Source: Syntrophaceae bacterium UBA5761
GTDB lineage: Bacteria; Desulfobacterota; Syntrophia; Syntrophales; UBA4778
Assembly: GCA_002418885.1 (NCBI GenBank)
Contig: DIEZ01000082.1
Location: forward strand, 1 to 52,638
Reading direction: 5' to 3'
DNA length: 52,638 nucleotides
Shown here one piece after another: positions 25,654 through 35,208 of the stretch. Position 1 is the stretch's first letter, and every line of letters begins with the position of its first letter. The translations under genes and the position numbers were made by a program. Under the pieces are notes generated by a model. The model was not told the DNA's origin and searched no databases. It saw only the letters and a list, made by a program, of their open reading frames with translations.

Positions 25654-26715
25654 TCATAAAGACTCCCCGCCTGCCTTCGCAAATTCTCTCAGGAGTTCCT
25701 CCTGACGCTTGTTAAGGTTAGTCGGGGTTGTAACTGTTATCTGGACGATTTCGTCGCCCCTTCCGAATCCCCTTAGGTGAGGGACACCCTTGCCCTTCAG
25801 CCGGAACATCTTGCCGCTCTGCGTGCCCTTGGGAATCTTCAGTTTCTCGGACCCCTGGAGGGTGGGGATTTCTATGGTTGCCCCGAGGGCCGCCTGGGTG
25901 ACCGAGATTGGTATCCGGCAATAAACGTCTGTGCCGTCTCTCTGGAAGAACTCATGGGGTTCGACATGGATGAAGACATAAAGGTCGCCGCTCGGGCCTC
26001 CGTATTTTCCTTCCTGCCCTTCTCCCCGCAGCCTTAGCCGCGACCCTGTGTCGACACCGGCAGGAACCTTGATGTGCACGTTCCTGTTAACTTTCACTTT
26101 CCCGGCTCCCAGACAGTCGGGGCAGGCGTTCCTGATGACTCTTCCTTCACCCCGGCAATCCGGGCAGGTCGAGCTGATGCTGAAGAAACCGCTTGACTGC
26201 GTCACCTGTCCCATACCGCGGCACCGCGGGCAGACTTCCGGGGCCGTACCGGGAGCCGCACCGCTCCCACCGCATTTCTTGCAGTTTTCGTATCTTTCTA
26301 TGGTGATGTCTTTTTCAACGCCGTTCACGGCCTCAAGAAAGGAGATCTTCAGGTCGTAGCGCATGTCGGCACCCGGGCGGGCCGCTGTCTTCGACCTCCT
26401 TGCCCCGGTAAAGCCGAAGACGTCTTCAAAAATATCGCCGAAACTCGAAAAAATGTCCTCGAAACCAGAGAAACCGCGGAAGCCGGACCCATTCAGGCCT
26501 TCATGCCCGTATCGGTCATAAATCTGCCTCTTCTCCGGGTCCCGGAGGACTTCGTACGCCTCGGCGGCCTCCTTGAACTTTTCTTCCGCCGATTTATCTC
26601 CGGGATTCTTGTCCGGGTGATAACGCATGGCTTGCCGGCGGTAACCTCTTTTTACCTCGTCTTCTCCGGCGCCCCTGGAAACTCCCAAGATTTCGTAATA
26701 ATCTTTCTTTGCCAT
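25654..26715 (-). CDS. dnaJ: Molecular chaperone DnaJ
   Basis: A 353-residue class I Hsp40 that stimulates DnaK ATPase and binds unfolded proteins. The J domain with HPD ([15 protein letters not shown]) is at about residues 5-70, then a Gly/Phe-rich segment ([15 protein letters not shown]). A zinc-finger domain with four CxxCxGxG-type repeats follows ([32 protein letters not shown]). The C-terminal substrate domain completes it. ATG 26715 gives the standard N-terminus [11 protein letters not shown]. No dnaK or grpE gene is next to it; the J-domain sequence is orthodox. Confidence 0.92.
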   Translation of the reverse strand: MAKKDYYEILGVSRGAGEDEVKRGYRRQAMRYHPDKNPGDKSAEEKFKEAAEAYEVLRDPEKRQIYDRYGHEGLNGSGFRGFSGFEDIFSSFGDIFEDVFGFTGARRSKTAARPGADMRYDLKISFLEAVNGVEKDITIERYENCKKCGGSGAAPGTAPEVCPRCRGMGQVTQSSGFFSISSTCPDCRGEGRVIRNACPDCLGAGKVKVNRNVHIKVPAGVDTGSRLRLRGEGQEGKYGGPSGDLYVFIHVEPHEFFQRDGTDVYCRIPISVTQAALGATIEIPTLQGSEKLKIPKGTQSGKMFRLKGKGVPHLRGFGRGDEIVQITVTTPTNLNKRQEELLREFAKAGGESL

Positions 26716-26833
26716 TATTAATACAAAACTCTTAAGCACCGTGACTGATCAGTTTTACCGCCGTCTCGGCACAATAACCGTGGATTTCCATTCGCATCGT
26801 AATATATTAATATCCTTAGGCTCAATGTCAAGG

Positions 26834-27727
26834 TCAGGCGGCCCGCCCGACGAGACGCGTCATGGCTTCTTCGTATTTTTCCCTCGTTTTTTCGATGATA
26901 TGAGGGGGAAGCTGCGGGGCTGGAGGTTTCCGGTTCCATCCGATCGAAATGAGATAATCTCTCATAAATTGCTTGTCGAAACTCTTCTGCGGTCTCCCTT
27001 CTTCGTATTCATCCTTCGGCCAGAACCTTGAAGAATCAGGGGTGAGAAGTTCGTCTATCAAAATCAGGTTGCCGTCCTCGGTGAGACCGAATTCCATCTT
27101 CGTGTCGGCTATGATTATTCCCCGCGCCTCCGCCATGGCAGAGGCCTTTTCGTATATCCTGATGCTTATGTCGATCACCTTCTCCGTCAGGGCCCCGCCG
27201 ACAAGCGCCTCCATTTCAGCTCGTGTGATGGGAAGGTCGTGAGCGCCATCCCGCGCCTTCGTCGAAGGCGTGAAGATTGGGGCCTCCAGTTTCGCCGACT
27301 CTTTGAGGCCGCCGGGAAGCCTGACGCCCGAAACGCTCTTCGATTCGCAATAGTCCTTCCAGGCGGAGCCGCTGATGTAACCCCTGACGATGCATTCGAC
27401 GGGAAGCGCAGAGGCCTGCTTCACCATCATTGTCCGGCCGTCGAGCGCCTCCCGGTAAAGGCGGCTCGGCCCGGGGAACCGGCGGACGTCCGTCGTTATC
27501 AGGTGGTTCGGTACTATGTCCTTCGTGTTCTCGAACCAGAAAGCAGACATACCGGTCAGGACCTTCCCTTTGCCCGGGATCGGATCGGGCATCACCACGT
27601 CAAAGGCCGAAATCCTATCCGTCGCCACCATCAGCAGGACGTCATCCACCTCGTAAGTATCCCGGACCTTTCCCCTACTGAAAAGCTTGAGGTTCTCAAA
27701 GTCCGTACTGTACAGCCCTTTTTCCAC
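26834..27727 (-). CDS. purC: Phosphoribosylaminoimidazole-succinocarboxamide synthase (SAICAR synthase)
   Basis: A 297-residue enzyme of purine synthesis joining aspartate to CAIR with ATP. Signatures are the N-terminal GKVRDTYEVDD, ATDRISAFDVVMPDPIPGKG and the C-terminal DELLTPDSSRFWPKDEYEEG. The length fits the longer bacterial/yeast-like form rather than the about 237-residue E. coli form. It lies between dnaJ and the MBL hydrolase gene, 26 nt downstream of the latter and probably in one transcript with it. Confidence 0.93.
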   Translation of the reverse strand: MEKGLYSTDFENLKLFSRGKVRDTYEVDDVLLMVATDRISAFDVVMPDPIPGKGKVLTGMSAFWFENTKDIVPNHLITTDVRRFPGPSRLYREALDGRTMMVKQASALPVECIVRGYISGSAWKDYCESKSVSGVRLPGGLKESAKLEAPIFTPSTKARDGAHDLPITRAEMEALVGGALTEKVIDISIRIYEKASAMAEARGIIIADTKMEFGLTEDGNLILIDELLTPDSSRFWPKDEYEEGRPQKSFDKQFMRDYLISIGWNRKPPAPQLPPHIIEKTREKYEEAMTRLVGRAA

Positions 27728-27753
27728 AGTTTATCCTTTTTCTAACGGTTTTT

Positions 27754-28383
27754 TTATCGCAAAAAGGGATTGGTCCTCTTCTCACGGCCGACAGTCGATG
27801 TAGGGGACGATCCGTAGTTATGTCCGGGCAGCACAATCGTGTCGTCGGGGAGGGTCAGGATCTTTTCCTTTATCAAGCGGTACATGACCGTCCAGGACGC
27901 CCCCGGAAGGTCCGTTCTGCCTACGGCTCCGACAAAAAGTGTGTCGCCCGTGAATACGTACCCATCCGTGTAAAGGCATATCCCACCGGGTGTGTGACCG
28001 GGCGTGTGGAGGACATCAAGCACCACGCTCCCCACTGCGATCGTATCACCGTCGCTCACCATGATATCCGCCGGCGGCGACGGTTTAGCGCCGAACATCC
28101 TCAGCACCATAGCGGGGGTCGACACCAGCATGTCCGCATCCGCTTCATGGACAACGATCAAGGCGCCCGTCATTTTCTTCATCTCCTGGTTGCCCGATAT
28201 GTGGTCAACGTGACCGTGGGTGTTTACGATGTACTTGACCCGAATCCCCTTTTTCTCGGCCTCCCTTAGTATTCCGTCAACATCGGCCGCCGGGTCGATG
28301 ACCAGCCCCTCACCGCTTTCCGGGTCACCCACGATGTAAGCGAATACGGCCATGTGGCCGACCTGCATCTGCTTCAGAAACAT
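27754..28383 (-). CDS. Metallo-beta-lactamase-fold hydrolase (glyoxalase II-like)
   Basis: A 209-residue MBL-fold protein. The metal-binding motif THGHVDHISG, a second ligand His in LHTPGHTPGG, the Asp of FTGDTLFVGAVGRTD and a final His in VLPGHNYGSSPTS are all present, so it should bind two metal ions. It resembles hydroxyacylglutathione hydrolases and persulfide dioxygenase-like proteins; the actual thioester substrate is unknown. It precedes purC on the same strand. Confidence 0.87.
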   Translation of the reverse strand: MFLKQMQVGHMAVFAYIVGDPESGEGLVIDPAADVDGILREAEKKGIRVKYIVNTHGHVDHISGNQEMKKMTGALIVVHEADADMLVSTPAMVLRMFGAKPSPPADIMVSDGDTIAVGSVVLDVLHTPGHTPGGICLYTDGYVFTGDTLFVGAVGRTDLPGASWTVMYRLIKEKILTLPDDTIVLPGHNYGSSPTSTVGREKRTNPFLR

Positions 28384-28511
28384 AAAAACTCCTGTTTATA
28401 GTCCGGATTCAAAGTTCAAATTACGACATTTGAAAACGCCTGACTGCCGAAGACCAAACGTTGACAGCCTCTGGACGAGGGGCGTTTTTTAGCATTAAGA
28501 GCACCGGGAAG

Positions 28512-29900
28512 TCAATTTTTTTGCCCGTCACCGTCATGCCTTCTGAGAACGGCGCCGAAAAAACCGTCCGTGCCGTGCCTGTGCGGATATGTCTTGAAAA
28601 AACCGGCGTCAACGAGCCTTGCGTCGATGTCCTGCGGGGGCTCCACCACAGTGAAACCATCGTTTTCCGCAAGAAAAGCCTGGACGACTCCTTCGTTCTC
28701 TTCACCGGAAATCGTGCAGGTGCTGTAAACAAGGACCCCTCCCTTCTTCACGCACTGCGCCGCGTTTGCCAGGATGCGTTTCTGCAAGGTAGGAAATTTT
28801 TTCATCTCTTCAGGCGTAAGCCGCCACTTGATCTCCGGGTTCCGCCGCAGAGTGCCGAGCCCCGAACAGGGCACGTCAACAAGGACTCGGTCAAAGGCGC
28901 ATTGGAGATCCGCCTGAGGCTTCTCCAAGGCGTCCGCTTCGAAGGCCTCGATGATCGTTACCCGAAGCCGGCCGGCCAGTTCCTTTAGCAAAGCGAGCTT
29001 GCGGGGATTGATGTCCAGGGCTACGATCCTTCCCTCGTTATTCATCAGCGCGGCAAGGTGAATCGTTTTTATACCCGACCCCGCACAGACATCGATGACC
29101 GTTTCCCCCGGCAGCGGCGCCAACAGACGAGAAACCAACTGAGAGGCCTCATCCTGAACGACGAAGCAACCTTCAGCGAAGGCACGCAATCCCCTGACCG
29201 TCCCGGGAAGGCCGGAGAGCACGAGTCCGTCGGGGGAATAAACGGTGTAACGGGCCTCGCAGCCCTCTTCGGACAGCCTACGGGCGAGGACGTCTCTCTC
29301 GACTTTGAGCCGATTGCTCCTCACTGTGAGCGGCGGTATCTCGTTGTTTGCCCTGCACAATTCGGCAGCCTCTTCAAGGCCCAGAAGTCGGACCCACATC
29401 TCCACCAACCATTCCGGATGAGAATGGAGCACCGCAAGATGGCGCGTCGGCTCTTTCTCGGGGTCGGGATACGAGAGGCACTTCCCTTCCCTCACGTACC
29501 TTCGGAGAAGGGCGTTCACAAGGCCGGCGCCTGCCCGATGCTGCGCCGCTTTCGTCGTTTCTACGGCCTCGTCGATCACAGCGTAATCGGGAATCCGGTC
29601 CATCGTAAGAAGTTGATGAAGGCCCACCCTGAGGATGTTTCTGATTTCGGTGTCCAGGGTGTCCACACCTTTCGCGTAAAGCTGTCCGATTATCCAGTCA
29701 TACCGGCCTCTTGCACGGAGGGTCCCGTAAACGATATGCGTGAGGAGCCTACGGTCCTGAGTACCCATGGCCGTTTTCGTCAATACCTCATCGAGCAGGG
29801 GTTCCGCATAGGCGCCCTTTTCTTCAATGCGGTTGAGTATCTCAACAGCGAGCCTCCTCGGATTCCCTTCCGCACGGCGACCAGGCCTTCTTCTCTTCAC
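28512..29900 (-). CDS. rsmB: 16S rRNA (cytosine-967 C5)-methyltransferase
   Basis: A 462-residue SAM-dependent RNA methyltransferase. An N-terminal NusB-like RNA-binding domain (about residues 12-140, RLAVEILNRIEEKGAYAEPLLDEVL) is followed by the Fmu/Sun catalytic domain. It has a SAM-binding VIDVCAGSGIKTIHLA segment, the catalytic dipeptide region VDVPCSGLGTLRRNPE and the second Cys in YSTCTISGEENE. The start overlaps the fmt stop (ATG at 29900, stop at 29897). The order fmt-rsmB is common in bacteria. Confidence 0.93.
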   Translation of the reverse strand: MKRRRPGRRAEGNPRRLAVEILNRIEEKGAYAEPLLDEVLTKTAMGTQDRRLLTHIVYGTLRARGRYDWIIGQLYAKGVDTLDTEIRNILRVGLHQLLTMDRIPDYAVIDEAVETTKAAQHRAGAGLVNALLRRYVREGKCLSYPDPEKEPTRHLAVLHSHPEWLVEMWVRLLGLEEAAELCRANNEIPPLTVRSNRLKVERDVLARRLSEEGCEARYTVYSPDGLVLSGLPGTVRGLRAFAEGCFVVQDEASQLVSRLLAPLPGETVIDVCAGSGIKTIHLAALMNNEGRIVALDINPRKLALLKELAGRLRVTIIEAFEADALEKPQADLQCAFDRVLVDVPCSGLGTLRRNPEIKWRLTPEEMKKFPTLQKRILANAAQCVKKGGVLVYSTCTISGEENEGVVQAFLAENDGFTVVEPPQDIDARLVDAGFFKTYPHRHGTDGFFGAVLRRHDGDGQKN

Positions 29901-30844
29901 CGAAGAATCTCCCCCGGCATCACCCTGTATCCCCTGAGGAAATCACGGATTTCCATCCTCTTCCTGCCCTCCAGTTGCACGTCCAGGGGGTAGACAAATC
30001 CGTCCCGCGTCGCCACCCGCAGCTCCTGCGGCCCGACTTGGACGACGGCCCCCGGCGACCCGGCCCTTTGCGCCTTTTCCCCGCAGGCAAAAAAGATCTT
30101 GACCTGTTTGTCTCTCAGGTACGCATAAGCTCCCGGCGAGGACGACAGGCCGCGGATTAGATTGACGATATCCTTCACATCGGCGTTCCAGTCGATGTGG
30201 CAGTCTTCCTTTTTCAGACGCGGCGCATAAGTCGCAAGTGTATGATCCTGCGTTGTCCTCTTCGCCGTCCCTTTCACTACACCCTCGAACGCCTCGACGA
30301 GCAGGCGTGCCCCTTCTTTCGCCAGCCGGTCATGGAGTGTGTCGTATGTATCTTCCGGCCCGATCGGAAATTCTTCCTGGAGCAGGATGTCGCCCGAATC
30401 CACGCCCCTATCCATGACGATAACAGTCACACCGGTCTTCTCCTCGCCGCGGATCAGGGCCCAGTTGATGGGTGCAGCTCCCCTGTAAAGGGGCAAAAGC
30501 GAGGGGTGAACGTTGAGACAGCCCAGCCGCGGAAAATCGATGATCTCCCCGGGCAGGATCTGACCGAAGGCGACAAGAATCACCATGTCTGGGGCAATCT
30601 CTCGGAACAACTCGAGAAACGATTCGTCCCGCACCCTATCCGGCTGAAGCACCGGGATACTGTATTTTTCCGCCGTCCTCTTCACTGGGGACGCCTCGCT
30701 CTTACGACCCCTCCCACGGGGACGGTCCGGTTGGGTGACGACGGCCGACACGGGATAGCGTTCATCGATCAGTCTTCTGAGCGACGGGACGGCGAATTCC
30801 GGCGTACCCATAAAGAGAATCCTCGGTTTCTCCTCAACGACCAT
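29897..30844 (-). CDS. fmt: Methionyl-tRNA formyltransferase
   Basis: A 315-residue enzyme formylating initiator Met-tRNA with 10-formyl-THF. Motifs: FMGTPEFAVPSLRRL near the N-terminus, HPSLLPLYRGAAPINWAL with the formyltransferase signature and the Asp in DSGDILLQEE. The ATG at 30844 (AGGAGG, 6 nt upstream) is chosen over an upstream frame to 30880. It lies between priA (64 nt) and rsmB (overlap) in a conserved translation/replication neighbourhood. Confidence 0.93.
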   Translation of the reverse strand: MVVEEKPRILFMGTPEFAVPSLRRLIDERYPVSAVVTQPDRPRGRGRKSEASPVKRTAEKYSIPVLQPDRVRDESFLELFREIAPDMVILVAFGQILPGEIIDFPRLGCLNVHPSLLPLYRGAAPINWALIRGEEKTGVTVIVMDRGVDSGDILLQEEFPIGPEDTYDTLHDRLAKEGARLLVEAFEGVVKGTAKRTTQDHTLATYAPRLKKEDCHIDWNADVKDIVNLIRGLSSSPGAYAYLRDKQVKIFFACGEKAQRAGSPGAVVQVGPQELRVATRDGFVYPLDVQLEGRKRMEIRDFLRGYRVMPGEILR

Positions 30845-30908
30845 AAGCGTCCTCCTCTCGACCTTCCCGGTCTCGGTCACGACCGCCTGCCGGGCTTTCC
30901 TTGAATCA

Positions 30909-33320
30909 TCACATGAAATTCAAAGGGTCGACATCGAGCCGAATGTTGACCCCTCTACGGCGTCGTTGACTCAGAAGGTTTTGCGCCACCTGATGGAGCG
31001 ACTGAACATTCGCGCCCTTCAGGATCAACTGCCACCGGTATCTCCCCTTGAGCTTGGAGATCGGCGCTTCCGCCGGTCCTATTATACTCACACTTTCTTC
31101 CGGGGCCAACGACTTCGCCAGCGACCTGGCCGTTTCGGCAACCTCTCGGGCGCTTTCTTCTACACTTTCTTTTTTTAGGCCCGAGATACGGACATTGACC
31201 AGCCGCAAGAAGGGCGGATAGCCCAGGGCCTTCCGGAGGACGATCTCCTCTTCGTAAAAACCGCGGTAGTCGTGTCCACAGGCAAAACGAACGGCGTAGT
31301 GTTCCGGGTTGAATGTCTGAATGATCACCCGCCCTGGCTCGTCTCCCCTCCCTCCCCGACCGGAGACCTGCGTCAAGAGCTGGAAGGTGTACTCGGCCGC
31401 CCTGAAGTCCGGGATGTTGAGCGAGGCGTCGGCCATGATGACCCCGACCAGCACGACGTTGGGATAGTCGTGCCCTTTAGCTATCATCTGTGTCCCGATA
31501 AGGATGTCGATCTCGCCCCTGTCGAGGGCAAGCAGGATCTTTTCCTGCTGAGCCCTGCCCCCGGCCATGTCGCTGTCCATTCTTCCGACCCTCGCCCCGG
31601 GAAAGGTCTTCGCCACCTCGGCCTCCAGCCTTTCCGTTCCCGCACCGTATGTCCGGACCCGGTTGCCTTTACAGGCGGGGCAAAGCGGAGGAGCCTTGAC
31701 GGAAAAATCGCAATGGTGACATTTAATAATGCCCGACGCGGCATGGTGAATCATAGACACGGAGCAGTTGAGGCATTTCAGGACGTGGCCACAGTCGGCG
31801 CAGAAAAGAAAGGTATGGAATCCCCGCCTGTTGAGGAAGAGAAGCGTCTGTTTTCCCGCTTCGAGGGTCTCGCCGATCGCCTTCACGAGCGGCGGGGAAA
31901 GGAGAGGTGCTTTCCCCTTTTCCTCCCGTTCTCTTCGCAGATCCAGGACCTCCACCGCGGGAAGCCCCATACCCTTGGGCCGGTCCGGCAGCACCAGATG
32001 ACGGTATTTCCCCCGGAGGGCGTTAGAGTAAGATTGTATGCTCGGTGTGGCCGACCCTAAGATGACTGTCGCCCCTCTCTGCCTCGCCCTCACAACCGCG
32101 AGGTCCCTGGCGTTGTAAGGCATCCGTTCATCCTGTTTGTACGAATTGTCATGCTCCTCATCGACGATGATCAGTCTCAAATCCCGGGCGGGAGCAAAAA
32201 GAGCGGAACGGGCACCCACAACGAGCCGGATGTCACCCCGCGCAACCCTCCTCCACTGGTCATACCGCACGGCTGCCGGCACGCCGCTGTGCAATACGGC
32301 CATTTCGTGTTCCTTGAATCTATCCCTGAGGCGACTCAGCAATTGCGGCGTCAGCGCGATCTCAGGCACGAGATAGATGACGCTTCCCCCAAGGTCAAGG
32401 GCCTCTGCGAGGGCCCGGAAATAGACCTCAGTCTTGCCGCTCCCCGTGACGCCGTGGAGAAGAAACGGGGAAAACTTCCCGGAAGAGAGGCCTTTCAGAA
32501 TTTCCTTCGCAGCCCCTTCCTGGGAACTGTTGAGCGTCACTGCCAGCATCCCGGCGATGGCCGGTCCGGGCGAAGCCTTCCGATAAACCTCCCGTTCGGT
32601 TACGACGACAGCACCTTTTTTCGCCAACCGTCCTACGGTATCCGCCGTCACGCCGAACCGCCTGCGTAGCTCCGAAAACGTCGTCTCACCCGCCTCTGAG
32701 AGGTATCGGATCACCGCCCCGGCCTTCTCAGATAATCGGCCGTTGCACCAACCCGGCGCCATCGAAACGAATTTTTCTCTCCGGGCCGTCACAGCCGGCC
32801 TCGCCATCCTTTCTTCGATACGGATCATCCCTTTTTGCTGAAGGCGATTGAGGGATCGAAGAGGCTGACGAGAGTCCGATTCCCTTTGCAAAGAAGCGAC
32901 GGAGAGACCTCCGGGATTTTTCCTGAGGATATCAAAGATTGTACGCTCCCTCTCGGTCAATCCGTCGGCGCCGCCGTCGTCCACTAGGCATACCCAACGG
33001 CCGCTGTCGATATTTATCCCGCCCGGCAATATCTCTTCCAAGGCCTTACCGAGTGGGTACATGTAGTATGCCGCGGCCCAGCGGTAAAATTCAAAATCAT
33101 CCTCGTTAAATAAGGCAGTTTCATCGAGTACTTCAAGTATTTCTTTCAATCCTTCACGCTCGGCCTGCCCCAGGATTCCTACGATATAGCCCGTCAATCT
33201 TTTTCTGCCGAAAGGAACGAGAACCCGTTTGCCCAGGGCTATGACTCCCGCAAAATTCTCAGGAACGGCATAGGTGAAGGTTTTTTCCGAGGGAACGGCG
33301 ACGGCGACTTCCACATACAT
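30909..33320 (-). CDS. priA: Primosomal replication restart helicase PriA
   Basis: An 803-residue 3'-5' DNA helicase for restarting stalled forks. The N-terminal DNA-binding domain begins MYVEVAVAVPSEKTFTYAVP; Walker A is HGVTGSGKTEVYF and Walker B IIVDEEHDNSYK. The zinc-binding region has paired cysteines (CADCGHVLKCLNC, CHHCDF, CPACKGN), and motif VI is QVSGRGGRGDEPGRV. The ATG at 33320 gives the normal family N-terminus; the frame upstream to 33446 overlaps a terminator and is rejected. Confidence 0.94.
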   Translation of the reverse strand: MYVEVAVAVPSEKTFTYAVPENFAGVIALGKRVLVPFGRKRLTGYIVGILGQAEREGLKEILEVLDETALFNEDDFEFYRWAAAYYMYPLGKALEEILPGGINIDSGRWVCLVDDGGADGLTERERTIFDILRKNPGGLSVASLQRESDSRQPLRSLNRLQQKGMIRIEERMARPAVTARREKFVSMAPGWCNGRLSEKAGAVIRYLSEAGETTFSELRRRFGVTADTVGRLAKKGAVVVTEREVYRKASPGPAIAGMLAVTLNSSQEGAAKEILKGLSSGKFSPFLLHGVTGSGKTEVYFRALAEALDLGGSVIYLVPEIALTPQLLSRLRDRFKEHEMAVLHSGVPAAVRYDQWRRVARGDIRLVVGARSALFAPARDLRLIIVDEEHDNSYKQDERMPYNARDLAVVRARQRGATVILGSATPSIQSYSNALRGKYRHLVLPDRPKGMGLPAVEVLDLRREREEKGKAPLLSPPLVKAIGETLEAGKQTLLFLNRRGFHTFLFCADCGHVLKCLNCSVSMIHHAASGIIKCHHCDFSVKAPPLCPACKGNRVRTYGAGTERLEAEVAKTFPGARVGRMDSDMAGGRAQQEKILLALDRGEIDILIGTQMIAKGHDYPNVVLVGVIMADASLNIPDFRAAEYTFQLLTQVSGRGGRGDEPGRVIIQTFNPEHYAVRFACGHDYRGFYEEEIVLRKALGYPPFLRLVNVRISGLKKESVEESAREVAETARSLAKSLAPEESVSIIGPAEAPISKLKGRYRWQLILKGANVQSLHQVAQNLLSQRRRRGVNIRLDVDPLNFM

Positions 33321-33449
33321 GATCTGTAGGTTCTCCCGATAGTGTCGTGCCGGGGCTGGAACGCCAAAACAAGAAACACGACCCGGCGATGCTGAAAATA
33401 TGCCATAAGCAATGCCCGAAGCAAGGGTTAATTGCCCGCGGGGCACAAT

Positions 33450-33478
33450 AAAAAAACCCCGGATTCTACCCCGGGGTT
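33450..33478 (-). terminator. Rho-independent terminator after the DksA-type gene
   Basis: On the minus strand AACCCCGG (33478-33471) pairs with CCGGGGTT (33462-33455) around an 8-nt loop and runs into a T tract. It begins 28 nt after the stop of the DksA-type gene and separates it from priA. Confidence 0.88.
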
Positions 33479-33506
33479 CGACACAACCGACTGATTCGAT
33501 GGGATA

Positions 33507-33869
33507 CTACTCTCCCCTTTGTTTTTCGATCTTCTCTTCTTTCGTCTTGCACTCGATACAGAGCGTCGTCACCGGCCTTGCCATCAACCTCTTTTCGGAT
33601 ATCGGCCCTCCGCATCTCTCGCATATCCCGAATGTCCCGTCGTCGATGCGCTCGAGCGCTTCCTGCATCTTCTTGATGAGCTTCCGCTCTCGGTCGCGGA
33701 TGCGCAACTCGAAATTCCTGTCCGACTCGAGGGACGCCCTGTCGTTGGGGTCGGGAAAATTCTCCTTTTCGTCGAGCATCTCCGAAACTGTTTTTCCCGC
33801 GTCTCCCAGGAGATCGTTGATCTTTTGATTTAGAAGTGCTCTAAAGTGCTCAAGTTTTTCAGGCTTCAT
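33507..33869 (-). CDS. DksA/TraR-family zinc-finger protein
   Basis: A 120-residue DksA-like protein: a coiled-coil N-terminal half (residues about 1-80, rich in Glu, Lys and Arg) and a C4 zinc finger (CERCGG and CIECKTKEE). Members bind the RNA polymerase secondary channel and modulate transcription, often with ppGpp. The coiled-coil tip has DPNDRASLESD, close to the DxxDxA motif needed for DksA activity. The ATG at 33869 is preferred; an in-frame GTG at 33899 is possible. It has its own promoter (33922-33951) and terminator (33450-33478), so it is a single-gene unit. Confidence 0.87.
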   Translation of the reverse strand: MKPEKLEHFRALLNQKINDLLGDAGKTVSEMLDEKENFPDPNDRASLESDRNFELRIRDRERKLIKKMQEALERIDDGTFGICERCGGPISEKRLMARPVTTLCIECKTKEEKIEKQRGE

Positions 33870-33921
33870 GACATCGCTTCTCTCGGAGTCTGACTCCACT
33901 GTCGGTATTCTGAAATTTGCT

Positions 33922-33951
33922 TTTATACAATAATCATTTTTCCTTTGTAAA
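33922..33951 (-). promoter_or_regulatory. Sigma-70-type promoter of the DksA-type gene
   Basis: On the minus strand TTTACA (33951-33946) and TATAAA (33927-33922) are 18 nt apart in an AT-rich stretch, about 50 nt before the start codon. Confidence 0.5.
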
Positions 33952-33969
33952 GAAAAATATTGCCCTTCC

Positions 33970-34491
33970 CTAACCGTAAATTTTCCTTATCTTTTCCACA
34001 ACGTTGGTGGTCGATACGCCTTCAATCTGGGGTATGATCGCCACCTTTCCTCCCCACTTTTTCACCGATTCCCTGCCGGCAACATCCTTCTCGTCCCAAT
34101 CGCCACCTTTGACGATGACGTCCGGTTCGAGCTCCTCGATCAGCGCGACGGGCGTTTCCTCGACAAAAACGGTTGCGAAATCCACCACTTCCAGCGATGC
34201 AACGACCTCGACCCTTTCCGCCTCGGGGACGAGAGGCCTTTTCTCGCCCTTGATCGCCTTTACCGACGAATCGCTGTTGACGGCAACGATAAGCACGTCT
34301 CCGAGCTTTTTCGCCTCTCCCAGGTACCGCGTATGGCCGACATGGAGAATATCGAAACATCCGTTCGTGAAGACGATCTTCTTACCTCGGGCCTTCAGCC
34401 GGCCTACTTCATCTTTGAGTTCTTCCCGTGAGCGTATTTTCTCTTTTACCACTCGAACCTCGACTTCTTCGCCTTCAACCTTCGGTCTCAT
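33970..34491 (-). CDS. rfaE2: D-glycero-beta-D-manno-heptose 1-phosphate adenylyltransferase (RfaE2-type)
   Basis: A 173-residue nucleotidyltransferase of the cytidylyltransferase-like fold that activates heptose 1-phosphate with ATP for LPS core synthesis, implying a Gram-negative outer membrane. Motifs: FTNGCFDILHVGHTRYL and, at the C-terminus, IPQIEGVSTTNVVEKI. The kinase half found in E. coli HldE is absent, so a separate RfaE1 would be needed. The ATG at 34491 overlaps the comF stop (ATGA) and is favoured over in-frame starts further upstream within comF. About 25 extra N-terminal residues rich in Glu and Val precede the core domain. Confidence 0.88.
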   Translation of the reverse strand: MRPKVEGEEVEVRVVKEKIRSREELKDEVGRLKARGKKIVFTNGCFDILHVGHTRYLGEAKKLGDVLIVAVNSDSSVKAIKGEKRPLVPEAERVEVVASLEVVDFATVFVEETPVALIEELEPDVIVKGGDWDEKDVAGRESVKKWGGKVAIIPQIEGVSTTNVVEKIRKIYG

Positions 34492-35207
34492 ACCGCCCTC
34501 GCCAACGTCAACGCCGCCACCTCCGAGGCGCCGCATTTCCCCAGAACCCTCGCGCATTCCCTGACCGTGCTTCCCGTCGTGTAAACATCATCTATGAGCA
34601 GTAGCTTTTTCTCCTTCACCGCCTCCGGCCTCACGACTTCAAAGGCCCCCCGGATGTTGCGGAGCCTGTCGTCCCTACCCAGACCAGTCTGAGGTTCCGT
34701 GTAAATCTTTCTCTTCAAGACACCTAAATCCAACGGGACGGCGTGCCGCCGTGCAATCTCCCTCGCCAAAACCACAGCCTGGTTGAAACCCCTCTCTTTC
34801 AACCTTTTCCTGTGGAGTGGGACGGGCACAATCAGCGTATAATCCTCGATTTTCATGCCTTCATAGCGAAACTCAGCCATGAATCGCCCCAGGGCCTCGC
34901 CGAGGTTGATCCGGCCCCGATATTTGAACCTGCGGATTACCTCTAAAAGAACGGAATCGTACACACCAACGGCCCTCGCGAGGGAAAATGATTCCTTCGA
35001 CCGGATGCAATCCGCACACCGGTGGTTGATTTCCGCCTCATTCGGATAAGGAATGCCGCAGACCGGGCAGAGGGGTGCACGGATAAAGCGGATTTCGGAA
35101 AGACAGGCGCCGCAGAAGGTCGTCATACCCCTCCCCAGCAAAGCGCCGCAGGAGCAACATGCGGGAGGGAAGATGAGGTCCGCAAGGTCGGTCATGAAGG
35201 ACTTCAC
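34488..35207 (-). CDS. ComF-family phosphoribosyltransferase-like protein
   Basis: A 239-residue ComF/GntX-type protein. An N-terminal zinc-binding part has ACCSCGALL, FCGACLSEI, CPVCGIPY and HRCADCIRS. A PRTase-like domain with LLIDDVYTTGSTVREC follows (about residues 185-205). ComF proteins function in DNA uptake in competent bacteria; in others the role is unclear. A GTG at 35207 or an ATG at 35195 could start the protein. It follows rsfS by one base and overlaps rfaE2 by 4 nt, so rsfS-comF-rfaE2 is one operon. Confidence 0.87.
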   Translation of the reverse strand: MKSFMTDLADLIFPPACCSCGALLGRGMTTFCGACLSEIRFIRAPLCPVCGIPYPNEAEINHRCADCIRSKESFSLARAVGVYDSVLLEVIRRFKYRGRINLGEALGRFMAEFRYEGMKIEDYTLIVPVPLHRKRLKERGFNQAVVLAREIARRHAVPLDLGVLKRKIYTEPQTGLGRDDRLRNIRGAFEVVRPEAVKEKKLLLIDDVYTTGSTVRECARVLGKCGASEVAALTLARAV

Positions 35208-35208
35208 T

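Noticed and set aside
28465..28495. Hairpin with a T run on the plus strand between the MBL gene and rsmB
   Set aside because: Neither plus-strand gene ends there, and the stem is weak in the minus direction.
33321..33446. N-terminal extension of priA
   Set aside because: The extension lacks homology to the family start; the ATG at 33320 gives the standard N-terminus.
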